Source: Numida meleagris
Taxonomy: Eukaryota; Chordata; Aves; Galliformes; Numididae
Assembly (NCBI RefSeq): GCF_002078875.1
Contig: NC_034409.1
Span: 104,952,990-105,016,989 of the forward strand
Reading direction: 5' to 3'
Length of the DNA: 64,000 bases
Of this stretch, positions 1 to 14,900 are shown in pieces. Positions within the stretch are counted from its first letter, which is position 1; every line of letters begins with the position of its first letter. The notes under the pieces are model-generated. The model did no database searches and had not been told where the DNA came from. It saw only the letters and a program-made list of their open reading frames with translations. A program made the position numbers and the translations under genes.

Positions 1-3000
1 TGAATGGATAGAATAGATACACTGATGATCCATTCAGACATGAACTAGAAAGGTCTATACAACAGCCTACAGTTGTATTCCACAGCTATTTAATGTAAGA
101 TCCAATAAAGGTTTTGTGTTTGCTAAAAAAGCTTTCAAAATATTTGTGGGTTTTTTTTGTTTGTTTTGCTTCTGTTGTGTTTTCTTTTAAATGTTTTTGT
201 TTGCTTGTTTAATGTCAAATAGTATCATCAGTAAAATATAGGTTTGGTTCAAGTTTACAAAAAAAACATTTGGAAGTTCATCCACATTTAATTCTTAAGC
301 AACAAGAACAATACCAGTAAATTCTTTTGAAAGCAACATGAGGTACTGTATTTTATAGCAATCCTGGGGATCACAAAACTGCAGAGGGGGAACCTCAGTT
401 TTTACACACCATTCTACAGGCCAAGACATTTCAGGCTAAATGATATGAGGTGTGATAAATGCAAGGGTTCGTTTGAATACAAACAGATTCTTAAAATATT
501 TTAACTAGGAGTATAAGTGAAAATAAATTAGGCCAGTGGGATTTAAGAAAAGAATTCAGATTCTGTGGGATTTTCTTATTTTACTGCTTAAGTTAGAAAT
601 TATGCAAGCTTTGAAAGGTTTAGGCACTGGAAACAATCAGTGAATTATTCTGAAACCAAATAACTATCTTCTGACTGTCAGCATAAGAATAAAAATACCT
701 CAGTATGTTTAACAGCACTGAAACAGGTGCTGGTTAAAATTCTTCAACACAGTCATGCTGTAAGTTTGTGAGATCCTACCTTAGCTCCTACAGTGTTACA
801 ATGCTAAACCTTCTTTCTTTTTTCTTTTTTGGCAAGGGCAAAGAGATGGAGATGTACTAAATGGAAACTGAAAGCCATGACCTAACTTCACGCTTCTAAG
901 AAATTTGATTATGTTCTTCTCCTTGTATAGTTAGAATGAGAAACTGGCATCTCCACAGAATCATGCACACTCTGTGTCTGTACCTAATTTTAGTTCAGAG
1001 TTCAGATCTTTGTTGTAGTTTCAATTAAAACAGATAAAGCCGAAACCTAGTACATAACATGTTTCTGTCTGATAAGAGGGATTCTTCCCATCAGGTTGCT
1101 AAAATCAGACAAAAAATTACTCTGTAGACGTAATTCTACTTCCAAGACTGAAGTAGGCCCTATGCAACCACTGAAACTACAGTGGCCAGAAGACTTGCCA
1201 AAGCAAAGTGCAAGGCTCAACTTCTCCAACCAGTTCCAAACTCCCATTTTCTGAAAAAAAAAGAAAAAATAGGGAGTCTGTTTGGAACTTGCATGTGCTG
1301 AATATCCCCAGCACATCTCCTTAATACATCTACAGTGTAAGAAACATGCAGTGTCTAGACAAATTGATTCGTTATTAGTTCCTAAACTGAGGCTTCCTCA
1401 TCTGCACACGTGGGCAACCTATTAACAGAACACATTATCACATCACTTCGATACCCTCCTCCCAGTGCATCTGAATACCTAACTGCTATTTCGTTACATC
1501 TTTTTTGCAACATCTTTAATTTTTTAGTAGTCTAATGATTCCATTACAGTAAAGAGGATTGGAGAGAAATGCAGCTCCACTGGTTGCCAAAGCACTGAGC
1601 TACTTGGCAAGGTAAACTGTGGAGGTGGGGAGGCTGTTTTATCTGACTACATTATCAAGATATTTAGTCTTCTAGCAGTTTATCTCCCCTTTTTAAGTCA
1701 ATCGGTCAAATCACACTGATTTACATTCATCTTACTTATTATCATAAACACATCATTACTTTATCAGAGGCAATACTCTGATCTGAATTTGGACTCATGG
1801 CAAGACAGCAGGTTTCGAAGCACACAGAAAGCAATGTGATGAACACGATGATAGCCCTAACTGATACACGTCCACACTGACACCATAGAATTGACTTTGT
1901 ATTGATTAACAATTAAACAATTAAAATGATTGAAAAAGCACAAAAGTGTCTTTACTTTCTCCTCTCTCAAAGGAGCTCCTTACTCATAACTTACACATTT
2001 CCAGCCTTCCCATCAAAACTCTTAACTTTTTAACCTAACGCCCCTTTTCAATAAGGTGCAAACAGTAATGCACAAGTGCTTCTGGATAGTTTAAGCTTAA
2101 GCAACAGTTTTCTTACTAAATATAATTTAAAATTAAAAGGATGAATTGGCAGTCACAAAGCTAGCAAATTAATAACAATAATTTAACAATACATCATATA
2201 TTTTATTCTGTTTTAGTATATATATCGTATTCTAAAATATAACAATTTCCCAAGCCAACCTTTTTTTTCAAAAAAGTGTGATTTTTAATTTCAGCATTCG
2301 AGTTTTTTCATCTTAATATGAAATGTTTGTTTTAAAATGTGTGCACAAAGACAGCACCATGTAAAATGAGACAGGAAAATATTCTTGAAATTCTTTCCAT
2401 TCCCTAGCTATTGTTTTAACTGAGCAGTCTTGTAAGGTTACCTCTCATATCTAACAAATTATTAGCGTCCCAAGGATACATACGTATTCATATCACAATA
2501 CAAATTGTTTAGGAACTTCCAGCAGTGGGGTAATGGCAATATACCATAAGAGTTCAATGTGGGTTAATTGCTCCGCAAAACGGGTATCTTTTTTTATAAC
2601 TCAATCCCCTTTGGGAACGTCAAACCTTCCCCTACACTGACAGAAACCATGCAAGAAGGGGGCCCACTTCATTAACAGGAAGAAAATCTACTAATTTTAC
2701 ATTAATAAAAAAATAGAAAGGAACATATTTTGTCTTCAATTCCATGGAAAATCAGACACACAAGGTGCGTGACAAGAAAATAGGGACCTAATTGTTCAGT
2801 GCCCTTACGAATCATTCACAACAGGTGGAAATAAAGGCAAGGAAAATTGACTCAAAGGAACTGACAAATCCTAATACAGAAGTCTTTCAGCAAGCATGTA
2901 ATGAAAAATGGTATTGCAGGGAAGAGTCTGGGAATGGCACAGAACCAAATCAGTGCCAAAAACTTCCGAATTCCTCACAGGCAAGGAAAGGAACAGATTC

Positions 3001-6000
3001 TTGGCTGCATTACAAAAATTCCTGTATGATCTTTTGTTATCAGGATGAAGGACAGCTTTCTCTAACATAGGATGATGCAAAACAGTACCAATAAGTGAAT
3101 GGAAGAATAAAGTAGGAAATAATATACGTTTAAAACTAAATTAGTAAAAGTTACTGTTGAAATTAATTTGATTCAAGGGAAGTAAACATTCTGTTACTTG
3201 AGCTAACCTCTACTGCCAAAGAAAGGCACAAAATGCCAACAATAGAAAGAAAAAAAAAACCTCAAGGAAAACAAGCATGGAAGCAGCTATTTCAGTACAC
3301 TAACATTTTTTCTTTTGAGAAGAAAAATCCTGTTGCAAATTCAACCCTAAAAAGAAAACAAACAGAAGTTTAAAAGTTAGTAACCCCAATGATATATGGA
3401 ATAAAAGAACATGGTACTGGATCAAGGCTAAGTTAAATGGGAGAGATTAGATTAAAAGCATGAAACTTATTAAAGAGCAGATCTCCAGCTAGTAGCATCT
3501 AACTTCAGTTTTCAGGTTAGGTATTTGTCAAGCAAAATATTCCTATTCCCCACTGCAGCTCAACAAAGAAACAAACAAAACCAAATAATCTTAGCTTTTA
3601 AAAGTGACATATACTATTTTGAGCTCTACACAAGGAAGGACTGGCTATCCAAAATGATAAAATATCTTTTGATTATGAATCTGTATAAATGATTATGTAG
3701 AAAATGCATTTAAGCACAATTGACCAATTTATCAGCATACATTTTTAAAACATCCAACAGCAATGCCTATTTCCTCAGACAAAGGCATCCCTCCTTACCA
3801 CCATGGCCTTTTCTAGATCTCTTAACATGCATTCTTCAGGGGGAAGGACATAGGGTGGTAATTTTTACGAAGTGTTAATGTTGGTGGTAAGATATTTATC
3901 AACAGAAGATTATTAATGTACTGGAATCACACGAAAAGACAAAGACTACTCTTTGAAGACTTTGTAATCCAACTACCCATACATCTTCGTGTGAAGAAAA
4001 GCAAGATTTCTTTTTGCAAATATTGGGAAAAGCAGCCTCCTTGCAGCTGGTTTTGACTACACAGCACAACTGCTTCCTCCACTCAACTGAGCCTACATTA
4101 TGAGACATGGCTAGCTAAAGTAATACTAGAAGTAGTAAACAGTTTCCAGAGATTTAAAGAAAATGGTCAATCAAGTCAAGTCAATAGCTGCAAGAGCAAC
4201 AGTTTGTGCTTGTCATCCAGTCATCATGGAATTCTGATGCAAATACCTGAGAGGTCAGACTTTAGACAGACATGCCTGATGATGGGATGAATACAAACCC
4301 TGTGACTACATGGCATATTTTGCATGTGCTGTGTTGATTCCAAGTTTCTGTCTTCAAACCACTTTTCAAACCAACCCCCCAGCTCATCTGATTTTAATTT
4401 GTTTCATATAAAATATGGTTTAAACAGAGAATATAAGAGATCACTGAGGTGCATGAAATGACTAAAGAGGTGGCTGCTGTGTTTACATAGAGTAAAACAT
4501 TACAAGGATTTGGGAAAAAAATAACAACAAAAAAAAACACCCACTAGGTACAAAATACAGTTTGTCAATCTCAACTTATGTGTACTTCTAAACTGGCATT
4601 CCAATTTCTTTCTGATATAAGCTGCTTTTACTTTTCACTAACCTGCATAATAAGCACATACACTTAAATATAAAATGTGAGTTTTAACATAAAACTTGAG
4701 TCCTAATACTTGCTTTCTGAAATTAGAGCTGTAGTGCAATGAATCTTGAAAAGTATAAGGAAAAATTAAACAGGCACCAACAATGCAAAGGACTTTCTTT
4801 GGCAATGATTTAAACTGTTTGGAAATTGTTTATTCTAAACTGACATTTTATTTAAATATCCTACTCAGGAATTACGAAAGTAATTTTCTCCCACATTTCA
4901 TTTCAACTAAAATGCACCATTGTTGTAACAAACTTTTCCTAACTATGACACAATAAAATTTGCCTTCACTCTAAAATACTGGGGAAATGATTCACAATGT
5001 AATTTTATGTACAATATATCACATGCTCACTTAGTAATGTTTAAATCACAACTTCTGCCAAATAAAATATTAGAACAAGATATTAGATGCTGGTAAAGAA
5101 TAAAACTGAATACCTAATTTATTTGTTTTTAATGAAACAGTCAAGAAACTATTCTAGTCAATTAAAGCGTGCTAGAAATAAACACTTACTTATCAATCTC
5201 AGGTCTTGTGAGCCTACTAAGTGCATCTCCACAATCCAATACATGTACCACTACAGCAGATGCATCTTTAAAAATAATGTTTTCACTGTAAATCATACAA
5301 CCTCAGGCATTCTCTGAGAAGACAGTGAAAATGGAACTGCTTCTGGAAAGGTTAAATTGGTCAGGTGGCACTGGGATAAATATATTTGAAGAAATACACA
5401 AGGCTTATGAAATTAATTTCTCTCTGACTTACAGAAAGAATAACCCTTTAAAGAAAAAAAAAAGATTCTACTTTTGGTAAGGATTTCAAATTTTAGTTTA
5501 AGAAACGAAAGTTGAAATGCTTTTAAAAGTAGTCTTATACAATTCAGTTTAACTTCTAACTTGAAAACACTGAGACAATTTTCGTTATTTAAAACTATGA
5601 TATTTAAACAAATCTTTGTTTTACAATTAGACTAATGCCACTTAATTTTAGATACTTACAGGTGAATTCACACTTCGCTTGTTACCTTAGGACATATAAA
5701 CGTATGCCAATGATAATAAAGAATGTATGTTAATATGCAAAATGTCAAGACATGCCATCTGGAGAGCTAATGAACAATCAAGGGATTCCAAATTAAACTG
5801 CAGAATTTTCCTTTAGAATCTTTAGGACAACACTGTCAAGTTCAATCTATTCACTTAGACTCCAGAATCAATTTTTCAAACTTTATGACAGGTCTAATAG
5901 TTTCCACCTGTTTCTCTTGCTTGACTTTTGACTGGCACGTTACCAGCCAGGGTGGAAATGTAGACAAAGACCCCTATTAGGCTCCGGCTGTTTCTCTACT

Positions 6001-8697
6001 GTGAGGTCACTCAGCCATTAAATTAGTTCCAGCCCACTTTCTCCTCCAATGTCTTAATTTTGGGGGGGTATGACGGTTTGGGGAAATGAAAGGGAAGAGA
6101 GTCAAAACTTGAACATTCAGTTTGTGGGAGGGATATAAGAAAATCTAAAGCCACAGAAGCTAAATGCTACATTTATATATAATTTACTAACTAAATAATT
6201 TACTAAATAAATTTTCTACTAATCCGATGGAATAAGTTCTTGAGGTGTCTGAGTCATACTTTCAGTCATCACAAACTTTGGAAAAATCTGAGATATTCCA
6301 TCATAAAATACTTGCTTACTGCAATGCATGATTACATATATGTACATATACATATAATGTATAATTACAAATGACCAACAAGTAACTTTTTGTGTGTGTG
6401 CAAGCAAAGCAACTCTTTTTCCCAGTATATGTTTTCCTTTCACTTAGAACTGGCAAGCAGAAAAAAGTGACATATTACATACCCTAGCTCATCCATATTG
6501 GTTCTTATGGAAGTACATTAAAAACTGACAAATTTTTCTTCAATGAAAAATATCTAATAGATAATTGCATCAATTTCTGGCAGTTTATGCATTTATATTC
6601 TTTATGAATTCTCAAGGTATTTTGTTGAACTACAAATCACATCACAAAATTATTCTTTAATCTATGGCAATAGTATATTTACAATAGCATCAACCACAAT
6701 ATTTAATACAAATATTTTGAATTATTAAAACAAAAGGCTTTCTGTAAGAAATTTTATTACCCAAACTGTAATCAGAGTAGGACCATCTTCGCACCTGAGA
6801 GACAGAACTGATTTAGATCCTATCTGAAAAACAGCTACTTGAGTTGCATCATGAGCGGGAAAATCTTGAAGACTCACTTCATTACTTTTGGACTACTTAT
6901 TAAGAAAGAAATCTGAGAATTGAACACTCTGCTGTGACATCACTTTAGAGATAAAGTGTTCCAGATTCACTGAAAAACAAAGACCACTTTTCTCAGCTTC
7001 CTTGCCTACTGGATGTTATAAATAAAATAACCAGAACTAGTTATATTTAGCTTGTGATATCGAAATAAATTCACAAATTCTCAACAGTATGCTTCATCTT
7101 ACTGAGAGGTGTAGATACTGGTACTGAGAACCACCAAAACCAACTGTCAGTGATTAAAGGTGTTGACATTTTAAATTATCGCTCCTACTGTTTCTTCCCA
7201 GTAAGTCCTCTTTCAATCCAATGGGTTTGAATGAAAAGAAGTGAATACTACAAATGTTTCAAGTAAAAAGCCCTTTTTCCTTTTTGGGCTACACTGAAAA
7301 AGCAAGTCTGTCTACGTACAAAAGCTCTGGTATAATCAGCTGCAGGACAAGGATGTAGATTTGGGAGAAGGGTGGTGGCAAAATTGGACAGCAACACTTT
7401 TTAACGTATGAACATATGTACATACGCACGTACACAAAATAGCTTGGCTTTGAAAAAATTTGTATTTGACTCCTACTGTCTCTAAATTGCAATGTTTTAG
7501 TACAAATTATCTACAAACTATAAATGCTTAATTTCAGATATTTTTTAGTTATCAGAACAGTGACAACTGTATACTGACAACCTGATTTACTGCAATACTC
7601 TTCTAACACATGCTCATTCACAGATTTTGTGTATATATATTTTAAAACAAATCAGCTTCATTACTTGCAAGAACTCATATTCTGTAACTTATCAGCCTTA
7701 AAATTTAGGCTCTAGCTGAGAAGCAAAGCCACTATTGCTAGTTGACTAATCAGTTACAATAACATTCAAGACAATTTAACCGATGATGTTGATAAAAAAA
7801 TCCCGATCAAAATTACTGAGGTTATTTTCAACAGTAAAATTCACCTGCAATTTCTGTAGGTGAATGAACACTGATACTCAAAAGTGGCTATCGAGAAGAG
7901 TTATGGGCGCAGGTAGAAACATACAGAAAAATCGGTTCTGAAAAGCAATGACTTCTCGAAGACAGTTTGATCCATTAGACTAATTCATGTTCTGAAACAT
8001 AACAGTATATTCTTCGTACATAGGCTCCAATCACAGATTTAGTAACTGTGATTTTCATACCACTTAATCCCATTCAAAACTCTAACAAACTACTTTCTCA
8101 AAGGTATCTCACAACTCATTCACAAGGGTCATCTACGTGATGATGAAAAAAATGTCTACCATAACCCTAAATGATATTTACAAAAGTAAACAAACAAAAC
8201 ACCAAGCACCAAATAACATTTTAGTGGAATATTGAGCAAAATGATATTAAATAGAATGAGAGAAACAGTAATGTTAAAACTATTGCCCCAATCAATTTGG
8301 TATTACTTTTGTTAAATAACTAGCGTAGAAAATAACTTGTACTGGAAAATGTATGTAATCTCCTAGATATGGATATTTAATGCCTTAAACATTACTATGA
8401 TAGTTTTAATGATTTTCAAGAGAAGTAACAAGTCAATCAGCAAGTAAAATTTGTCACACTCAAGTCTTCCCAACCTTTACAGCTTAGCTTTCTATACACT
8501 ATCAATTAATATTCTGTGAACACAAAATTCTCTTTTTTATGTCCTATCTCAAGTACAATCAGGTTCTTTGACTTTGGGTATCTTGTAGGTGAGAAATACA
8601 ACAAAAGAGAAAAATTGTTCTTTCTGAAAACTGTGTTACTATAATTGCACATTCAGACCAGAAAGCCTACTCAAGATGGTCTGGATCACTGTCTTAC
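1..8697 (-). other. HLCS intron 6 (partial), no recognised element
   Basis: AT-rich intronic DNA downstream of HLCS exon 6. I see no exon, no CR1 and no RNA gene. Only short AT-rich simple tracts occur, such as ATATATGTACATATACATAT near 6337-6356. Confidence 0.7.
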
Positions 8698-8969
8698 CCA
8701 TCAAGAAGATTCATTGTTGTGGTGGTAACTTCAGTAAAGAAAAGAATCTTTCCAAGTTTCTTTGTTTGCAGATTCTGTTGATATGTCTCCAGGCTGAAAT
8801 GTTCTGATGAGAAGCTTCCCATCTTCGTGATGACTGACATGAGAGATGGAGTTATCCCCATTTTCGATTCACAAGATGAAACAAATTTAAGAGACACTTT
8901 GCTGGATTCTATTAATCCTTCAACATTTACATTTTCCTCAAGCCATTTCAAAAATGCAAGATGAATTTC
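8698..8969 (-). CDS. HLCS: HLCS coding exon 6 (residues 566-655), last coding exon in the window
   Basis: This 272-nt exon has acceptor GCCCACAG before GAAATT and donor GATGG followed by GTAAGAC. It starts in phase 0 and ends in phase 2. It encodes [18 protein letters not shown], then the conserved [20 protein letters not shown] and [17 protein letters not shown]. In vertebrate HLCS the following exon carries the start of the catalytic core. No such exon is recognisable between 1 and 8697, so it should lie further left on the chromosome. Confidence 0.96.
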
Positions 8970-11900
8970 CTGTGGGCAAGGGAAATAAAATAAGATCTAC
9001 AAATATGGACCAGAGTACAGGAAGACATAAACATTCTGCTGAGAACATTCATATTCAAGTAATTGCCTTCTATTTCAAAATAGGATAAATTAACTCTATT
9101 TCCTCTTTGAAGATCAGCTTCTGTCACCTGTCCTACTCTGGCCTGTCCTGACCAGTTGGTACACTCTTCCTAAACTTGAGATCATGCTCGTTTGCAGGTT
9201 GAGGCTTAATCTTTCTTTGTAACAGAGGTTGCAATGGTTCTGCTAGATACTGAATCATGGAGTGCATACATTCTTTTGTATTACGCACGTTTTTCATCAT
9301 GCCAAGTTTCGTTGCTGCAAGCCTTTCAACTCACCGCTATGACAAGATGTGAAGGATAAAGCAGCAGCTTAGAAAATAGTTTACTGATTTATCAGCGGAA
9401 TACTTACTGAAAGAATTCATACTTTCAACTTAACAGAATCTTCACAACTATTACCTTACACCAATGTGGGTGTTAAGCAGCCAGCTAAAGCAGAAGCATG
9501 TAACACAACAAAGCACACAACAAAGAAAACTTTATACCAACGTACAAAACAGAGTTGTAAGTACGCTTGCTCCCTTGTTACAGCCAATGGCACGGGTAGA
9601 AGACATTTCTTTGCAAAGTATTTTAAATGTGAAGTATAAATTTATGGTACATACATATAATTTTATATACACACCAAAACATTTATTTCTCCTTTATTTT
9701 AGGTTATTTAGAAATACATTTTACTGAGTGTGAAATGAAGGAATGAACTAGTGTGATTATTATCTGTCTGGTGATACCCTGAAACAACTGTTAGGCATTA
9801 ATAGAACTCTTTCTGGAGATACCTAATATGATTTTAGGAGATTTGGTATGAAAAGTTTACCTTTTCTACAGAAACTATGAGTTAACAGTCCACAAAAACA
9901 GATGCTGTGATTTCTTTTTGCAAAGTATATAGCTTACATTTTGAAGAGCTCTGCTTTTCCTAGAGACAATGTAGTCTATTTCCCACATGTACACTTTCTC
10001 AAATAAAAACTTAAACTTTATTAGATGAAAGCTAATTAAAAAAAAACAACAATAAAATTGAGCTAATAGTAGAAAATGATAAGCTAATAAACAATCTGTT
10101 GAATGTAAACCAGGAAACTAAGTAAAAGCTATTTACTCACCCTGTAAGGCTATCGATACTTAATGTGGTGTATATATAACATTGTGGGGCAGAAATATAG
10201 GGAACATAAACGGATACTGAAATGCATGGACAAACGATTCCTCAGAATACTAAAAGATGAGCACAGCAATCAAAATTGGACCTGGGGACACTATTCTGAA
10301 ATGTGGCCCTAATAACTGTATTCTCACTTTCAGAAACAGATAAACGAAAACCACAAAAAGAAAGTGTATTCCATTCTACCAAAAGTAATGTATTAGTGAT
10401 TCTCATCTTCAAGTTTTCTAAGAAGACAAATTGATTTTTAATCTAAAAACTTCTCTTAGATGCATAGTTTCTAAACAATTATGTGCCTCTCCTTGTCTTT
10501 ATGGCAATATCTGGGAACCTCAGCGCTGTGGGTTTCCTATGCTAGTACTGAAGCCTAGTGCTCTTGCTCTTGAAAATGATGTCCCTGAGCTCCAGTTCCA
10601 CTCTTTAAGACCTACAAACTGCAATTAAAAGCGAGCTTCCTATAAATAGTTATCTATCCAAGGAATTACTCCAATTTTCCAAATCCCACTGTTATATCTT
10701 AAAAAGGAATGAGAAAAGTGGTCCTGTTTCTAACACCTTCCTAGGGATTTTCCATCCTCAGAAACTACACTTTCTCAAGTTTCACATGGACACTGCTTCT
10801 GGTGTGGCATTTTTGGAAGGAGAATGTCAGCAGACTCACTGTTTTGCAATCCTGTAGTAAGGATAACTAAGCATAACATGAAGAAATGAACATTCCTTTT
10901 CTAAATGCAATCAAGCACTAGCTAATAAGACAAGACTAAGAGTAGCTCTAGCTACATTTTAGTTACAGATAAACTACCTCTCATTTCTCCACTTTCTAAA
11001 GTTCCATTTGAACTCTTTACATTTAACTTTGATAAAATACGCTTTAAATGTTTTCACTTTTTTTTTTACATCATACATCATGATGTAGCGTTGAAGTTTT
11101 TATGAACACTTCTTTGAATTGATCTGCATGAACCACTTGTATCTTCACTCAGCATAATATCATAGGCTTGGCAAACTGCTGCTAAATTCTTTACACACTG
11201 TCCTTCTTGTTTTACACACACAGTAACTTACTAGCTGCAACTGATATTTGGAAAATAATGTAGCTTTAATTTTTGTGAGGGAGCATAAGGAAACTGTGCT
11301 CCATCTGACAGTGTGTTTTCCTGCTGCTTTCAGAACACAGAATTCCATTTAGCGTGATTTGTCTGAATGCAATTGCTAGGCACAAAATCAGAATTTAAAC
11401 TCACGTAAGGATGGATTTACAGACTTACAGAAACAGACAGTAAGTTAAAAAGTAAAGGTGCTTAAAGTGCTGCTACATTCCAAGCAAACAATAGAAGTGT
11501 TTGATACTACGCATCAGAAAGTCCCCTGTACTTTTGCCAAAACATAGTTTCAGAAAAGACTGAAATAGCATGAATTCATGTGTGATGCTACATTATTACA
11601 AATAAGCCACACAATTCCTAACGTTTATCCTCTTGAGCATATTCTTTCAAGTGATCTTTCCTCCCACACTTCTTGATTTCATCTTCTTGCTTCTAATGCA
11701 TACTTGAATCATTTAAGATGTTACATTCATTTAATTATGAAGAAAATTTTTCCCATAATGTATACTTGCCTACTGAGTTGATCAAAAATATGAACATGGA
11801 TACTACATAATCAAAAACAGTATTTTTAGAATTTTCTAAAACAAACAAAAAAAAAACAAAAAACATTTTTACATTTTTAGCAAGAAAACTTTCAAGTCCT

Positions 11901-14900
11901 GTCCAAACCCACACTAGAAAAAATAATTTTCATCATAAGAAATTCCTTCATATAGTCAGTTACAGAAACATGGATGCTTAACCAATGTTTTGGTCCCCAG
12001 TATTAAACTGGCACACAGAGAAACACATTTTTATGTAATGAAATAAACATATACAAGGAGCCAGGGCTAACCTTTGTCTCAGCTCCATTGGAAAAAAACA
12101 TAATCACATCAGAACCAGAACTGCGCAATTTGTTGCAAAGCTCGGGATTCAGCTTTGAATTCAAAACGTGGAACCTAACACCATTTACGGGCTGCAGGCA
12201 GAAAGCAAACCTATTCCCAGCTGTGTACACCGTTCTGCAGCAACCTCTGGTGGCCATTTAAAAGTAAGTGTTGGTTCCAAGCACTGCCTGGCCCTACGTA
12301 CCTCTGGGACCAGATCAGGTGTACCAAGCAAGGCACTCAACCGAGACACAAGGTAAGGGAACAACCAAAATCCTGGCCACTGCTTACTCTGAACTGCAGC
12401 TCATTATCAAAATCCTAAAATGAATAGATACAAATTTTCTATGAGTATGCAAGAAAAAAAACCTGTAGCTGTCACGTATCCAGACACTCACAGTATCCAC
12501 AGCTACACACAGATACAATCACGCTAAAATTAATACTACGCAAATTATCAGTAATGTACTTCATAAATACAGCAACTACATGTTTTAGGGCGACATAAAT
12601 ACATTTAAAATTGTTATTCATCATTACCGCATCATTTTTGGCAGGGAGAATAAAAGTCAAGACAAGTTTAATTTCCTATGTCTGAAACTGTTCTCTTTTC
12701 AAATCAGTTTGATATGTTCATTCTTTAAATGAAAGATACTGGCATTTTCCTTCTTAACGAAGAATGAAATTTGACATCTCAGCTGAATGACTGGATGGCA
12801 AGAGCCTAAATCAGCTTTTCACAGTTAGAGTCAACTATGAACTTTACATTTACAACAAGAAAAATTTTCTAGTCATATTTCAAATGACAAAAGCACAATA
12901 TGTTTTCGATGCATTGTAAAAAGCAATTATTAAAAGCAGAAAAGCACTAGCCTAACAGGAACCACTCACCACGTCTCACTAACAAGTTTTTCCCACACAC
13001 TCCAAAGTGAAACCTGAATTCCATAGGACAGGGACATGGAAAGAAGCAGCATTTTACAGTGGTGACAGCCCCACTGACCTGGTACTGAGGGACAAACGTA
13101 CGAACAAGCTGAGTTTCGACAGTCAGACTGAAAATGTCATGAAATGAAAAGTTGTTCTGAAGCAAGCAGGGAAATATAGCGGATGGCAATTCACAAAATC
13201 TACAGAAATAAAGAGTTAAGCCACGGGATGCTATGTATGCTCCTCCAGCAGCACAGAATTTCACTGGGGTTGCTGTATCAAGGGTTGGAGGTCTGGCACT
13301 GTAAGCTGTTCAACTAAAGTATAAGGGGAAATGGCAACATTAAGAAGGAAGAGTAAAAGCTATATTTTGCTAATCATTTAACATCTGCTTCCTATGATTT
13401 TAAGAGTTTGGTCAGGTGTGTGAACAAACTGCTATACAACAGTATACTTTTGCTGTATAAAAATCTTTTTTTGTAATCATTAGCCTCCCTCTCTCCTAAT
13501 GTTTACTTAGCAGTTGAGACTGAACAAAAAGGAGAAAAGAGGCAGACATCAGATTAAAAAAAAAAAAAAAGAACAGCTGCACATGCACCCTTCTCTGTTG
13601 TAGTATAAAATAGAAAATTATAGCTCCTGATGGAGATGATTTTATTTGCACCTGGGCTATATCAGCCGATGAGACTTATACACAAAGCACATAAACTTTC
13701 AATTAAAGTGGTTAAAAATAATCCCAATTCTGAGGTTTTATTCATATATTCTATTTATATGTTTTATTCTATGCATTTTCTTATATATATATTAATATAT
13801 ATGTACATAGGCAGACACATACATGCATCATCTCCCCCGCACACACGGGGCATTTTTGGGAGTCGCTCTTTTCAACCAAACTTTGTGACAATAAATCTTA
13901 AATTCTGTATCAATGGAATTCCTTGTTGAAACAAAGCTTCAGTCACAGCCTAAATTCATTTGGTTTTTATTAAAAACATGAAGGCGAAACTGAATGAAAG
14001 CTAAAAATAAAACGCCATAAAATGAACAAACTATACATCAGTTAGCGCTCTGCTTTCTTGGGCGGAAAAATCAGACAAATTTAACCAGTGATGCTCTACC
14101 AGTGACACAATATTGTGACTCCAGCACAATCAACTATTTTAGCTGTTGTGTGTTGTGTTTAGAATAGCCAAGTTTTCACTTTCTAGAGTGGAAACAATCA
14201 ACTTCAGAAACGTTCTGAAGTTAAAGCTTCACCTGGGACTTTTAACTTTTTCTCCTTCCTCTTCATAAAATCTAATAATTTCCAGTGATCTGCCTCTATT
14301 TTTTCTTTAACGTACTTTTGAAAATTTTGCAGTTGATGCGCTGATTGATGAATTATTAATTGACGTATTTGATTAAATCACATAAGCTTATATGTTTATT
14401 AACTCCAAGGAAATTAATACTGCATGGACATAAAGCGCCAATCTTTCAGAGGAGAACATGAATAGCTCATTTTGAGCATAAGTAACTTAATGGGCATAAC
14501 ACCTTCATATGGCTAACCTGCTGTTTTTCTGAATTGGCTGTTTCAAATGAATGAAATGAAGCATTACTTGCTTCAGATATGATCTTAAATACATACACGT
14601 TTCATATGAGTTCTTCTAAAATAACACTGAAGGAAAAGAACACGTTTTCATAAAGTGCACAGCATTTGGAATCTGATTTCCAATTTAGAATATAAACACA
14701 CACATATATACACAAAAAGTATATCTTCCTTGTATTACACAGCTCTGCTTAACAGGCGTACAAGTTTAAAGGTGTTAAACTGGTGTTAAACTAGCCACTG
14801 GAGAGCTTCCATAGCATCTCTAGAATCCAATAGAAACAAACTGAAGTCCAACGTGGTAGTAAGCAGTAGGCTGGCGCCAGTGAAAAGCACACCTACAGTG

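Noticed and set aside
6219..6443. Minus-strand frame with TQTPQEL, similar to the QTPQE phrase at the start of the next HLCS exon
   Set aside because: Only five residues agree, a stop follows a few codons later, no biotin-binding sequence follows, and no acceptor in the phase needed after exon 6 stands in front of it. Chance match.
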